64,000 nt of DNA. Source: Odontesthes bonariensis (taxonomy: Eukaryota; Chordata; Actinopteri; Atheriniformes; Atherinopsidae). Under the pieces are notes generated by a model that was given only the letters and a program-made list of their open reading frames with translations, was not told the origin of the DNA and did no database searches. Both the position numbers and the translations under genes were made by a program. Below, in pieces: positions 48,185-59,828 of the stretch; the stretch's first letter is position 1, and each line of letters begins with the position of its first letter. Location of the stretch: NCBI RefSeq assembly GCF_027942865.1, contig NC_134519.1, forward strand, positions 18,448,248 through 18,512,247, in the 5' to 3' direction.

Positions 48185-49270
48185 ACAACACGAAACCGGT
48201 TTTCATGATTTGCATGTAACGTTCTTTTTAACTGTACGAACTCAAACGTGTAAAGAAAACAAATATATGCTTCAAAACTTAGACACATTCCAGTATTTTG
48301 TTTATCCGCCTTAGTTTATCCTTCATGGTCAACAGGCATGAAATCATTTTGTATTCAGTGACTTTGAAAACAATGACTGTTGACACTTTGATTTATATGT
48401 GGCAAATGTACAAGGATTTAATCAAAAAAATTACAGTGCTCTGCAAATGATGAGACTGCATCATATTCATACTAAAATATGGGCTCATTTCACTCTAAAA
48501 ACATGTAATCGTTACAGAATTTATCATGCACATACTTGTGCATCAGTATCAGTTCTAGCCTTTACTTGCTGTAGCTGAACATGGGATTTAAACTAAATCA
48601 GCAGTTACATTAAACTCACTTTTCTTTTTAATAAGCAACATACTTGTGATGGGTCTGTCTACCTCATTTCCACTTTTTACTGCTGTATGTAGTGCTTTGG
48701 TGTGTATATATAAATATATATATGATTATTTCTCTCTTTCTTTCTTACTTTCTTCTTTCTCTCTTCCCACTTGCAACAGTTTTGTTTGTTTAGAACTCTG
48801 TTCAGGCAGAAATTAAACAGGAGTTTCTAGCTAAAACCATTTCAGCCACTTCCTCCATCTCTTCCTCACAGTTTTCTTGATCCAGCTGCATGAAATAATT
48901 TGTGGAACATTAACAGTGTGAGACAATGAGCACTCCTCTCCTCGCAAGAGTCTAAACTTTTTATCTGTACTCTCAACATGTGTCGTCCTTATTTAGACAC
49001 ATATTGTGATGGTATTTGATTCAATTTGTGATGTTAATACAATGATAGATGATGTAGATATTCAGCATTCCCAATGATCCCGATAAAACTTTAAACATGA
49101 GACGAAAATAACACCTACTAGCAAAATAGAAATACCCTCACATAGAAATTAAACCCATCTATAGAGCAACTGGTAAAGAGCGTATACAAGTGTGTATTAC
49201 GTTTGACAAATGTCGCTCCATGCCTGGCGCAAAACGTGTACATGCGCGCAATTACGGACGCTCCAAGAAT
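48185..49270. other. Intergenic, nothing recognised
   Basis: AT-rich sequence with a short TATATA tract near 48.72 kb and a CT-rich run beside it. No gene or element with clear ends. Confidence 0.4.
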
Positions 49271-49277
49271 TCAAGTA

Positions 49278-49386
49278 CCCCTGACTGCAGACCGCAGATC
49301 GGGGCGGAGATCAACGTTGAGGGGGCGGGGCTCAACGTTGAGGGGGCGGAGCTCAATGACTCCTTTGCGGGTGCCATCTGGTGGCG
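49278..49386 (+). repeat. Left arm of the outer inverted repeat
   Basis: Starts CCCCTGACTGCAGACCGCAG and contains two direct copies of CAACGTTGAGGGGGCGG, then ends in ATCTGGTGGCG. The complement recurs almost exactly at 51331-51455. Beyond the start, weaker similarity to the sequence past the right arm may continue (AATTGCG and CATGT shared). Confidence 0.85.
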
Positions 49387-49454
49387 GAGACCATGCAGCA
49401 CATTCACAAACAGCAAGCAGCACCGAGATGCCTAAAATAAGGAATCAATTATAA

Positions 49455-49552
49455 CTGTATATAAAACAATTATAATAATATATATTAGATATATAATTAT
49501 ATATATGAAACAATTATATATATATTAGATAGATAATTATATATATATAAGC
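49455..49552. repeat. AT-rich microsatellite
   Basis: TATATATA and TATTAGATA repeats inside the outer inverted-repeat unit. Confidence 0.8.
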
Positions 49553-49867
49553 ACACAGTTTGACCAATCAACTATCTGCAGACTGAGATCAGCTGATTAT
49601 CTGAGTCAAGACTGTCGTACTGTTGCCTGTTTGGGACGAAAACCTGCAGCTGGTGATGGAAATTGAATCATTTTGAACCATTGTCTCATAAAGTGGTTCC
49701 CTACCCGAAGCTTCATTCAATTCCCTTGGGTTACATATACTGGTAGGGGTGGGCGATATGGGCAAAAAAAAATATCTCGATATTTTTTAGGATTTTCACG
49801 ATAAAGATATTTTGACGATATTTAAAAAAAAATTCAAACTTGCGTTAAGATCACAATAAAATGAACA

Positions 49868-50520
49868 TAAGCATGCAAGTCTAAGAACACACGGCCGGTA
49901 CAGTGAAACTGCGAATGGCTCATTAAATCAGTTATGGTTCCTTTGATCGCTCTACCGTTACTTGGATAACTGTGGCAATTCTAGAGCTAATACATGCAAA
50001 CGAGCGCTGACCTTCGGGGATGCGTGCATTTATCAGACCCAAAACCCATGCGGGGTGCCTCTCGGGGTGCCCCGGCTGCTTTGGTGACTGATAACCTCGA
50101 GCCGTTTCTCAGGCTTCTTCTCCCTCCGGAGAGGGAGCCTGAGAAACGGCTACCACATCCAAGGAAGGCAGCAGGCGCGCAAATTACCCACTCCCGACTC
50201 GGGGAGGTAGTGACGAAAAATAACAATACAGGACACTTTAAATCCTTTAACAGGGATCAATTGAAGGGCAAGTCTGGTGCCAGCAGCCGCGGTAATTCCA
50301 GCTCCAATAGCGCATCTTAAAGTTGCTGCAGTTAAAAAGCTCGTAGTTGGATCTCGGGATCGAGCTGACGGTCCGCCGCGAGGCGAGCTGCCGTCTGTCC
50401 CAGCCCCTGCCTCTCGCTGTCCTAGCCCCTGCCTCTCGGCGCCCCCTCGATGCTCTTAGCTGAGTGTCCCGCGGTCCGAAGCGTTTACTTTGAAAAAATT
50501 AGAGCGTTCAAAGCAGGGCG
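49868..50520 (+). pseudogene. 18S rRNA gene fragment, rearranged
   Basis: Begins near GCATGCAAGTCTAAG and runs through ACACGGCCGGTACAGTGAAA, the universal GTGCCAGCAGCCGCGGTAAT and AAAGCTCGTAGTTGGATCTC to about TTTGAAAAAATTAGAGCG. This corresponds to roughly the 5' third of 18S. Wording such as CTCTACCGTTACTTGGATAA fits teleost 18S. Internal sequence is missing: about 130 nt between the CTCGAGCCG and CGGAGAGGGAG regions is replaced by an inverted copy of nearby sequence, and a further block before CACTTTAAATCC is lost. A CAGCCCCTGCCTCTCG unit is also duplicated. It cannot be a working rRNA gene. Confidence 0.93.
50101..50150. repeat. Palindrome inside the 18S fragment
   Basis: GCCGTTTCTCAGGCT (50101-50115) is the exact complement of 50136-50150, with further partial pairing toward the centre. 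Normal 18S has only the right arm, so the left arm is an added inverted copy at the deletion point. Confidence 0.85.
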
Positions 50521-51330
50521 TGGTAAGGGCAGAGGACCACTGGCGCCGCACTTTATTGATTTTTGGCGATTGAGGAAAAAAAAAAAAAAAAAAAAAAACT
50601 TTTATTTTTTTTTTTTTTGCCTATATCTCGATATTGCAAAATTACTCATCGTCAAAACAACATTCACGATAATTTCGCAAACGATACATATCGCCCACCC
50701 CTATCTGGCAGTAGCGATTGTTGCACCAAATAAAGCAAATATGATACATCTCTTCTGTATATAATAACACAATAATTTAAAAACAATGGGAAAAGTTTTG
50801 GTTTGTCATTCATATTTTCTTTGGGAGTGTTTGGTGTAATAAAGAGGGTGCTTGTGTTACTTCACGTGTTTTTATTCAAGAAAAGTAGTTTTTGCACAGT
50901 AGAAGGGCTCAAATGGTTTCTTTTTTTTTTTAGACAATTTCTCCAGCGAGTTTGAAGCATGCTTCGAAGCTTCGGTGTTATTTATTTAAAAAAAAAAAAC
51001 GAGTGTAGGGGCATAGTGCTATAACTTGTTTTTTGACAGTTCTCGTTTATTTTTGAAAACCGGAAGTCACCACATGCTGTTGAAAGTTAGCGCTGAGTTT
51101 CTCAGTCGTCTCCGTGGTGTAAGATAATAACTAAGCTAATAACAAAGAACACAGTGTATCGTCACAGAGAGCATAGCATATTTTAAAATGAAAAAAATGT
51201 TACTTTCTTCCTTGTCTGTCACAAATATTGCAAAATAGCACATTAAAAAACGAATCTACTTCTTCTCTTCCACACAGTCTTCTTCTGCGGTTCAATGTGT
51301 TGTTCTATGTTGAGCATCAACGTTGAGCAC

Positions 51331-51455
51331 CGCCACCAGATGGCACCCGCAAAGGAGTCATTGAGCTCCGCCCCCTCAACGTTGAGCTCCGCCCCCTCAA
51401 CGTTCCGCCCCCTCAACGTTGATCTCCGCCCCGATCTGCGGTCTGCAGTCAGGGG
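51331..51455 (-). repeat. Right arm of the outer inverted repeat
   Basis: Complement of 49278-49386, from CGCCACCAGATGGCACCCGC to CTGCAGTCAGGGG. It carries one more CAACGTT unit than the left arm. The hAT element at 51458 has inserted at its outer end. Confidence 0.85.
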
Positions 51456-51457
51456 CT

Positions 51458-52214
51458 TAGTGATGGGATTTTCGGCTCTTTTTCGAGATTCGGCTCTAAT
51501 GGCTCTTCTTACTGTGGAGAGCCGGCTCTTTCGGCTCCCAAACGGCTCCCCATATATATATTTTTTACATAATTAATTAATAGCTTAAACCTAATTTTAT
51601 AACATTTTGTTTCATTATTGACATTGTTAAGCACTTATGATGAGTAAAAATGTGGCATAACAATGCTTTATAAATAAAAGTTTGATTATAACCAATTAAA
51701 TTATCACAAAATAGCACCACTTCCACAAAAATAACTTAAAATAAATTAAACAGTTATAAATACAAACAAGCTTGACACAGGACAGCAGAGGAAAGGAAAA
51801 AAGTGGACAAACTTTTTTTCAGTGTTTCCGTCACCTTATTAATTGAAAGCTGCTTGTGATTGGTCAGATGTGTGGAGCACACGCTTGACATGAGGGCAGT
51901 GGAGACATTAAGGCACCGACTGAGGAAAAAAACTCCGTCTAGCACTGGCAGAAGCAGAGCAAAACGCGCAAGGAGGGGGAGAGGGAGGGAGAGGGAGAGG
52001 GAGAGGGGAGAGACACGATGTGGGGGAAAAACTGTCGGCTCTGTGGCACTTGCAGAGCACAAGTGCAACGACAGGGAGGCGGAGAGATACTGAAAGAAAA
52101 AAAACGGCTCCCAAATAGGATCCCAAAACGGCTCCCATTGTGTAGCCGGTTCCTGTCGTTCACTTGAAAGAGCCGGCTCTTAGAGCCGGATCGTTCGCGA
52201 CCGACACATCACTA
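51458..52214. mobile_element. hAT-type non-autonomous element with 8-bp target duplication
   Basis: The 757-bp element starts TAGTGATG and ends CATCACTA, flanked by perfect 8-bp repeats CAGGGGCT (51450-51457 and 52215-52222). Both subterminal regions are packed with CGGCTCTTT and CGGCTCCC motifs, typical of transposase-binding repeats. No transposase frame was recognised. A GAGAGG-rich purine tract lies near 51.97-52.01 kb. Its start matches that of the hAT element at 29.40 kb, but the interiors differ. Confidence 0.85.
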
Positions 52215-52229
52215 CAGGGGCTGCTCTAA

Positions 52230-53580
52230 GAATTGCGAACATGTGCTGAAAGTCCAGCCGTTGTTGTGAGTTCTATCCATATGGCTTTTAAAGATGGGAT
52301 AGCCCAAAACACAATGTCGGCAAGAATCTCACCGATTGCAGTCTTTATTACGAGCCAAATTATTTCAAATTGAACGATAACAGGGAAGAAATGACTGGAA
52401 TTTTAAATAATTAAGTGTTTATAGAGCACTCTTCTGATCAGGTTCTAGTCTTTGTATCAGTGTGTCAATCAGACGTTTGCATACTCCCAGATAACCTTTA
52501 TCAAGGTTGTCTTCTGAATTCTGATCCGGGAGCAAACTGACACCATGTGAATGCACAAGTCATACAATTTAAATTGAAGATAGCCTTAGTAGATTTTCTT
52601 ATTCCTGTCTCTATAGATATGAACGTTGTGCCACATATTTTAATATAAAATCAGTGAACAAGACCACTTTGTTATTTTATATAATTAATAAATGAAACTG
52701 CCTTACCTTTGGAAAAATAAAAGTTTTCAAAAATCTTTGTAAACAGTGACGTCCAGTAATGTTTGAGCCAAACTCCCAGTGTGTCTTCAAAATTGTATTT
52801 TACCTTTCCAACAAAGAGTTCTTCTGGCGCCAAATAGTGTCTAGGGTGTTCACTCCTCCCTGCAGAGGAGGGAAGAGCGCATCGAACTGAAGCTACTGTA
52901 CGTCTGTGAAGAGGGTTTCACTATAAGGAGGTGGGAAGCCAGTTGCCCCAAACTGCAAGCTGCTCTTGTCAATTAATGACGTCAGTAACGGCTGAATTGA
53001 TTAAACGCACGTCGACGTAGTCGCGCTCTTCTCTGCAGGGGGGCAGTGAAGCCGACGGGGTGTCACTCCATTAAGAGCTACTCCATCTCCAAAACATACA
53101 TTTTCAAGAAAAAAGAAAGAAAGAAAAACATTGTTTATTTTATTACTTATAAACAGCCAGTATATCCACTGTGTACAATGTGTGAAAAGTCAGCAAAAGA
53201 GACCGAATGAGAATATGAAAACCAGCATCATCTGACAACTGTTCAGCTTTTTATCAGAATTTTATTGTGTGTCTAACAATGAGCAGCACACAAAATAGGA
53301 CACCTTGCCTTAGGTATTTACATCAGTATACCAGTTTATCTTCTTGCCACACAGGAAGCCTATTTGTCCCAGGAAACATGCTGCTTAGATTTTAGCTGAG
53401 TTCCCAGATTGCTGATCAAATCAACTTCCAACTTACCCAACTACTGACACAAAGTGCATGGAAGAAACACATTCCCAGGTGCATATGCATGCAGGGGCTC
53501 CTGCCGTCACATGCCTTTCCTGATAAATATCCACACATATTCTGTTCAGTATTTACTCATCTCAGATTAATAGCGTCTCA
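52230..53580. promoter_or_regulatory. Gene-free stretch with a possible minus-strand promoter
   Basis: Around 52.82-53.07 kb the sequence is unusually CpG-rich for this window, contains TGACGTCA (a CRE) near 52.98 kb, and on the minus strand could give an untranslated exon ending TTGGAAAG/GTAAAA near 52.81 kb. It could be a distal 5' exon of the opsin, whose first known exon starts at an acceptor, or a separate transcript. This is only a suggestion. Confidence 0.25.
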
Positions 53581-53583
53581 CAC

Positions 53584-53775
53584 TTAGACTTTGTGTGTTG
53601 TCTTGGTGGTGTGCTGCGGTTCACTGCATTTTACATGGAAACCACGGGTAAAGAATTGATCTTCATCTTCAAGGCTGTCAATAAATTTGATCATATCAAG
53701 TGCAGATTTAATAACTTGCCATTGATGTAGTCCCCCAATTTTTTTGAACAAGTCAGGAACAAAGTTGGATGACAT
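53584..53775 (-). CDS. Small unknown open frame
   Basis: A 63-codon frame on the minus strand, starting MSSNFVPDLFKKIGG and containing 'IDSLEDEDQFF'. Its composition is not low-complexity and looks more protein-like than the surrounding frames, but I recognise no family, and no splice partner was found. It could be a fragment of an old coding exon or element, or chance. Confidence 0.2.
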   Translation of the reverse strand: MSSNFVPDLFKKIGGLHQWQVIKSALDMIKFIDSLEDEDQFFTRGFHVKCSEPQHTTKTTHKV

Positions 53776-53799
53776 TGTTATTGATAAACTCTCAAATCA

Positions 53800-55530
53800 A
53801 AGCTGAAAGTCAGCATTTTAACTCCATTGTCTATATTTCCTTTCACATGGAACGTCCATGAGGGCAAAGCCTATACACAGCAAAGATGTAAGACTCTCTA
53901 AGATTCCTCTGCAATAAAGCATCACATCCTGTATTCATCTTTGGAAACCTTACTACCTTAACTGGAAGTCCTGAGTGATGTGCTTCCTTGTGGAATAACT
54001 GTTAGTTTCATCCCTGTATCCCCTCAAATGTATTAGTTATCCACTTAAGCAATTATGTGCCGCTTTTAATTAGACCCTCAATATTGCACATCCCCCACAT
54101 ATGAGCATGACTTTAGTCAATCATACAGGGTCAAAGAAACATACAGGGGCACTTGAAAATAATTTGAATGTGTCTAAAAAACGGAGAAAGGGAAACAGCC
54201 CAGTTTGTCACACCTTGAAAGCAGGGATGAATTATCTTCAAAAGAATGTAAAAATGCTGCCTCGTGAGCCTTTTGCTCTCCCTCTTCCTAACATGCGTGA
54301 ATTCACACCCACTCATACACACACTCATGTAAACCAGTGCACTGATAGAGGCTGGAACTGATTGAGGCAAAGCTTGAGATGAAAGCTCTATTCAAGGTGT
54401 AATGGTGCTGTCAAAGAATTAATTGTCAAGGCCACAGAGAGTAGTAAGAAATTAATGTACTTGATTAGATAAAACACAGCATGGACATCAAAGTGGTCTG
54501 GTGGGAGTACAGAATAAGCCTTTAACAGAAACTTTACCATTTGAGGAATAACTACAGTCGTACATAGTCGTGACCACAGAGGAGTGACAAGACTTTTTCT
54601 GAAACTGTTTTCATTTTAAACAGTAGTTTTGCACTTACAATAAATGTTTAGTAGGGTTACACGAATGAAATATTGCCATTGCATATGGCATAAAATGAGA
54701 CAGACAGTGAATTAGATGTTTGTTTGATTTCACTCTGTATGACTTTTCTAAGGCTATCAAATTTGAAAAGTCCATATAGTTTTCAAAATAAAAAAATCTT
54801 TGTTTGATCTGTCGATTTTGTATAATTTTGACTTAAAATGATTAAGTAATGAGCAAATCATTACATTCTATTTGATCTATTATGTTACACAGTGTCAAGC
54901 ATGATATTTAGTATCAAGAAGCCCCTTGTAATTCTCTAACACATGACATCAGCAGGTGGCTTTAAGCCAGCATGAACCAGATTGTATCAAAGTCTTCCTA
55001 AAAAAAAGGAATTTGGACATTCAAACTATTCCATTATAATTGGTGTAACACTGACTGCTAATTAAGTTCATATGGTTGATATTATGTTGATAATATCAGT
55101 TTTCAACAGAAGCTTATTGAACAAATTGCCTCAAAGAGCACTAAAATCCAACAGTTTATGGGTAAGTAAATTTGTTTTTGAAAATGTTGGTTTTGTCCTG
55201 CCTTTATATGTCTGCATCACTGAGTTTTAATCGATGCGACTTTCAGTCAAGCTTCACAGAATTAAGAACTAGGATCACAGAGAATGTGAAAGGGGAGGTT
55301 CCCTAAGATGTTTCACATCATGTCATCACAGCCTTACACCAACATGCGTAATAGCAAAGTTGGTCCACAGTGCGAAACATAGCTGTTTCACAATATAGGC
55401 TCAACACTGTAAAATTACCACACTTTGCAGGATACAAAACCATTTTATGTCTACATCTGCCTTTAGAAATTATAACATGCTTACGCTTTGCATCACGTCA
55501 AACTGTTGTGCACTGCAGCAAGAGAGTTCC
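53800..55530. other. Intergenic, nothing recognised
   Basis: AT-rich sequence with no gene, clear repeat ends or target duplications. Confidence 0.4.
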
Positions 55531-55534
55531 CAGT

Positions 55535-55725
55535 TTGAATCCCAGCTGGGCCTTTCTGTGTGGAGTTTACCTGTTGTCCCGGTGCATTCGCATACTCTGG
55601 CTTCCTCCACCATCCAAAAACATTCATGTTAGGTTGACTAGTGACTCTACTTTGTCCATATGAGTGAGTGTGCATGGTTGTTTGTCCTGTTTGTCTCTGT
55701 GACCCTGTGTAATGAAGGGAATGTT
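55535..55725 (+). mobile_element. Degraded RTE-type LINE 3' fragment
   Basis: GGCCTTTCTGTGTGGAGTTT, CTGGCTTCCTCCACCATCCA and AAAAACATTCATGTTAGGTT match the same fish repeat as at 11.7 kb, here in plus orientation and more diverged. Confidence 0.65.
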
Positions 55726-56215
55726 CATTACTGACTTTGGGTCACATGAGTAATGTGTAAATAACGAGGCACAAACAAATTGTCATGTTTTATTGAATAT
55801 GTATATTGACAACATGTGGGTGTGCAGGTCCTGTGTTGCCCTCAGCAGGGAAGGAGGGGGGACCAGGCCTGTAAAAGGGAAACATCCAGTTTGTTAGTAG
55901 CCTGAAGGCTCTGATAAGTATACATTTAGCTGACGGATGTGAAACTGTGAATATGCTGTCTTGTAATTGAAATGTGTGTAAGTCACTCACCTATGTCTCC
56001 TCTCCAGGGTGCTGGGGCAAAAGAGTCCCTCTTCTTCTTCTTCTTCTTCTTCTGTTTAATGGCGGGTCATATCTTTTCGACATATACCGCCACCTACTGA
56101 ACTACTTCACAGGAGTGTGTAATAAGGACATAGCCTATGACATTTCATTTCAAATCAACAAAGTAAACTAAAACAAAACCAAATAAACAGAAATAAAATT
56201 AAAAATAAAACATTA

Positions 56216-59200
56216 TTAAATTCTTTTCAATAAACCTGTATCATTTAGATACATAAGTAAATATCTGATTCTTATTTCTTTCATTTCTTGTTCCTGCAAT
56301 ACATTGTTAATTTCATTTTCTGCCTCAAGGTTTTTCCATATCTGTCTGGATTGATCAAACTTTTTACATTTAAATAAAACATGTGCGACATCTTCTAACA
56401 CTTGACATTCTGAGCACATGCCATTACTTTTCCCTATCAAATGTAAACTAGCGTTAAGGCCTGTATGACCCAATCTCAGTCTGGTAAATGCGACTTCTTC
56501 CTGTCTGTTAAGACCCAATGATGTAATTCTTTTCCCTCCTATACTTCTCTGGTTCTGATGGTAGTGTCTGGCATTACTCTCTGCTTCCCATTCATCTTGC
56601 CATCTTTTCATAATTTCTGCTTGGATAAATGCTTTAATATCACCTTTGCCCATTGGAACTTGAATCGTAACTTGCTCTGATTCCATTGCCTTTTTAGCTA
56701 GTTTGTCAGCCATTTCGTTTCCCATAATGCCATAATGGCCTGGAATCCAACAAAACTGAATTATTAATCCTAGGTTAGAAATATTTAATAACAGGTGCTT
56801 CACTTCTAATATCAGATCCTCACGTGTTGTGTTTCCTGTTATGAAACTTTGTAGTGCTGCCATAGAGTCAGTACAGATAATTGTTCTACGAGGCTTGATA
56901 TCTTCCACCCATCGTAGGGCTGTTATTATTGCAGTCATTTCTATAGAGTATATTGATAGGAAGTCACTCACTCTGTATTTGTATCTCTTATCAAATTCTG
57001 GGATGTAAATACCAATACCACACCGACCATTGAGGTCTTTAGATCCATCTGTAAATATTTTCATATATCCATAATAATTATTCAAATAGTTTAAGCAAGC
57101 ATTAGTAAAACTTTGTTTGATACTATGTTCTCTTTTTTCTGCCAATAAATCAATGTTTACTATTGAATCAGGGAGCACCCACGGAGGAATACAACTTAAA
57201 GCTAATGCTGGTCCACATTTTATCTCTTTTAGACCATAATTATTAACTAATTTATCAATATTCCAACCAAACCCATTGGACTTTTTTAGAATATTCCCAA
57301 CAATCATTAAATACAGAGAGAGATGGGTTGTTAGAACTTCCCTTCAGCCTGACCCAGTAGGTTAATGACAATTTATCATATCTGAACTTAATAGGAGGTT
57401 CCTTGGCTTCTACTAATAAAGCACTTGTAGGAGTTGTTGAATAGGCACCTAGGGCAATCCTTAGAGCCCTAAATTGCATTCTTTCAATTTTCTTAAGGGA
57501 AGACTTACATGCTGAGCTATATATTATACAACCATACTCAATATTTGATCTGATCAGTGCTATATATATGTCAATCAAAGATTGCCTGTCAGTTCCCCAG
57601 TTATGTCCAGTGACCATCCTCATAAGATTAATTACCTTTTTACATTTGGTTTCAATATATTCGATATGATATTTCCATGTGAGTTTGGAGTCCAACCACA
57701 TTCCCAGATACTTAAATTTTTCCCTTCTCTCAAGTTGCTGATTATATAGCATAAGTTTGTGGGTTTCATGAACTTTCTTCCTGGTAAAATACACAACCTG
57801 TGATTTTTGTACAGAAAATTTAAAACCCCAATCCACTCCCCATTGCTCAAGTATATTAATATACTTTTGCATCTTGCCATTAACATATGTGATGTTGCGC
57901 CCTCTTCTCCAGATGACAGCATCATCTGCATATAATAAACCTTCATTATTTTCTCCCAGTTTCTCGTATATGTCATTAATCATTATATTGAACAAGATCG
58001 GACTAATAACACTTCCTTGAGGAATACCATTTTCTACAATAAATTCATCGGATAGTGTATCACCTACTTTGATCCATATGGACCGTTGAGAAAGGAAGTT
58101 AAGTATATAGTTGTACATTTTCCCATGAATTCCTAATTTTTCTAGCTTGATCAAAAGACCTTCTCTCCACATAGTATCATAAGCTTTCTCAATATCCAGA
58201 AACACTGCAACCATCACTTCTTTCATTACTAATGACTTTTCAATTTCATTGCATACTTTTACCAAAGCATCAGTTGTTGACTTGCACTTCCTAAATCCTG
58301 TTTGATATCCTTTAAGAGGGTTGGTGTATTCTAAGAAATAATTTAGACGTGTTACTAAAAGTTTTTCATTAGTTTGCCAAGATGTGAAGTGAGTGCAATA
58401 GGTCTATAATTTCCTGGGTCACTTGAGTCTTTCCCTGGTTTAGGGAATGGAAGGATTCTCGCCCATTTCCATATATATGGTAATTTCCCTTCATTCCATA
58501 CTTTGTTAAAAAGATTAAGTATTTTTTCTAAAATATTGTTCGGTAATTTCCTGAACATAACATAACATAAGTTATCATTACCTGGAGCAGAGTATGCAGT
58601 ATTATTTAATGCCCTTTTAAGTTCTGTCATATTAAACTCTGAATCCATAAAAGACATATTTGATTCTTTGGTGTATAAGATATTCCGGTTTACTTTCATT
58701 ACTTCTTTCCGTTTTTTATATCGTTCCTCAAGATGGTTACCCTTGTGTATATCTGCAAAACCTTTAGCCAGCATATTGGCTTTTATCAATATCTGAAATG
58801 GCTTGAATCCCATCTTTGATTAAAACAGGGATATGAGGAGGTTTATATTTTCCTATCATCTTCTTTATCATCATCCAAACTTCATTCAAAGTTGTTTCTC
58901 TACCTATTGAAGAACAAAATTGTCTCCATGATTCCTACTTAGTCTCTTTAATTATTTTCCGAGCTACAGCCTTCTTCCCTTGATAACTAATAAGATTGTC
59001 CATCGTAAGTGTTCTACGTAGTATTTTAAAGGCTCTATTCCTATCCTTGATGGCTTTAGAGCACTTATCGTTCCACCATGGAACATTAATTTGTTTCTTT
59101 TGATTTTGATTAATAGGAATACTTTGACTAGCAGCAGAAAATATAAACGCACTGACATTTCCATTCATTTCATCAACTGTTTGTTCATTATTAATGGATA

Positions 59201-59828
59201 GATTTCCACTTCCTTCACATATTTCTACATATTTCTCCCAGTCTGCTTTTTTAAAAACCCATCTTTGAGGAACATAGCCTTGTTCAATCTTAATCTCAAC
59301 ATCAACTTGGCATATAATTGGGAAGTGGTCACTACCCATGCTTGTATTTGTATCTATTTCCTACTCACATCTACTAGCAATTTTCCTATTTACTAAGGTA
59401 AGATCAATACAGGACATTTCATTTTTATAAATATTAATTCTAGTGCCATGGCCATTATTTAAACATACTAACATTCTGTCATTCATCATGTCTTCTACTG
59501 CTTCACCATTCAAATCTGCCTGTTTACTGCCCCATAAACTATTGTGAGCATTGAAGTCCCCACACCAAATCGCTCTGCTGTTTTTCTTGACAATACTTTT
59601 CAGTAATTCACTAGTTAATGGTTTACATGGGTTGTAATAGTTAATGATTGTAAAATTCCCTCTAACTTCATTAAATATTTCAGTAATCACACATTCATGA
59701 TCTTTGGACTTAGTATATCTATACGGAACTCCTAATTTAATAAATGTCATACACCCCCCACCTCTATCTTTTTCTCTATCATATCTGATGCTATTGTATC
59801 CTTTCAGTACTAGTATTTTGCCCAGCAT
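56216..59828 (-). pseudogene. LINE ORF2: endonuclease - reverse transcriptase - RNase H
   Basis: Minus-strand blocks in order. Endonuclease, about 59.83-58.94 kb: 'WCGDFNAHNSLWGS' and, past an in-frame TAG near 59.36 kb, 'GSDHFPI'. Reverse transcriptase, about 58.8-57.3 kb: 'WARILPFPKPGKD', 'GNYRPIALTSHLGK', 'FLDIEKAYDTMW', 'GIPQGSVISPILFNIM' and catalytic YADD near 57.93 kb. RNase H, about 57.3-56.5 kb: 'IFTDGSKD', 'CTDSMAALQSF' and 'WIPGHYGIMGNEMADKLAKK'. A Cys/His motif follows ('CSECQVLEDVAHVLFKC'). A second TAG lies near 58.93 kb, and frame changes lie near 58.8, 58.36 and 57.28 kb. Codons elsewhere remain well preserved. Confidence 0.9.

Larger units (their letters stand above)
49744..50703 (+). 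mobile_element. Inverted-repeat element carrying 18S rDNA
   Basis: The 960-bp unit starts TAGGGGTGGGCGATATG and ends with the complement of TAGGGGTGGGCGATA. Both ends continue into AT-rich sequence with ATATCTCGATAT-like motifs and a shared TTTTGACGAT. No transposase frame exists. Between the ends lies about 650 bp of 18S rRNA sequence. The flanks (left ...ATACTGG, right TATCTGG...) show at best a short, imperfect duplication, so the superfamily is not settled; hAT-like is a guess from the G-rich ends. Confidence 0.75.

Noticed and set aside
49190-49454. Two open frames of 81 and 83 codons
   Set aside because: They run through the GC-rich left arm of the inverted repeat, and repeat-unit periodicity explains the lack of stops.
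49868-50520. A real rDNA unit or mitochondrial rRNA
   Set aside because: Internal deletions, an added palindrome, no 5.8S or 28S nearby, and enclosure by inverted repeats rule out a working gene. The sequence is nuclear 18S and not mitochondrial 12S/16S.
49987-50764. Open frames across the 18S fragment
   Set aside because: The sequence is rRNA-derived; rRNA often has chance open frames.
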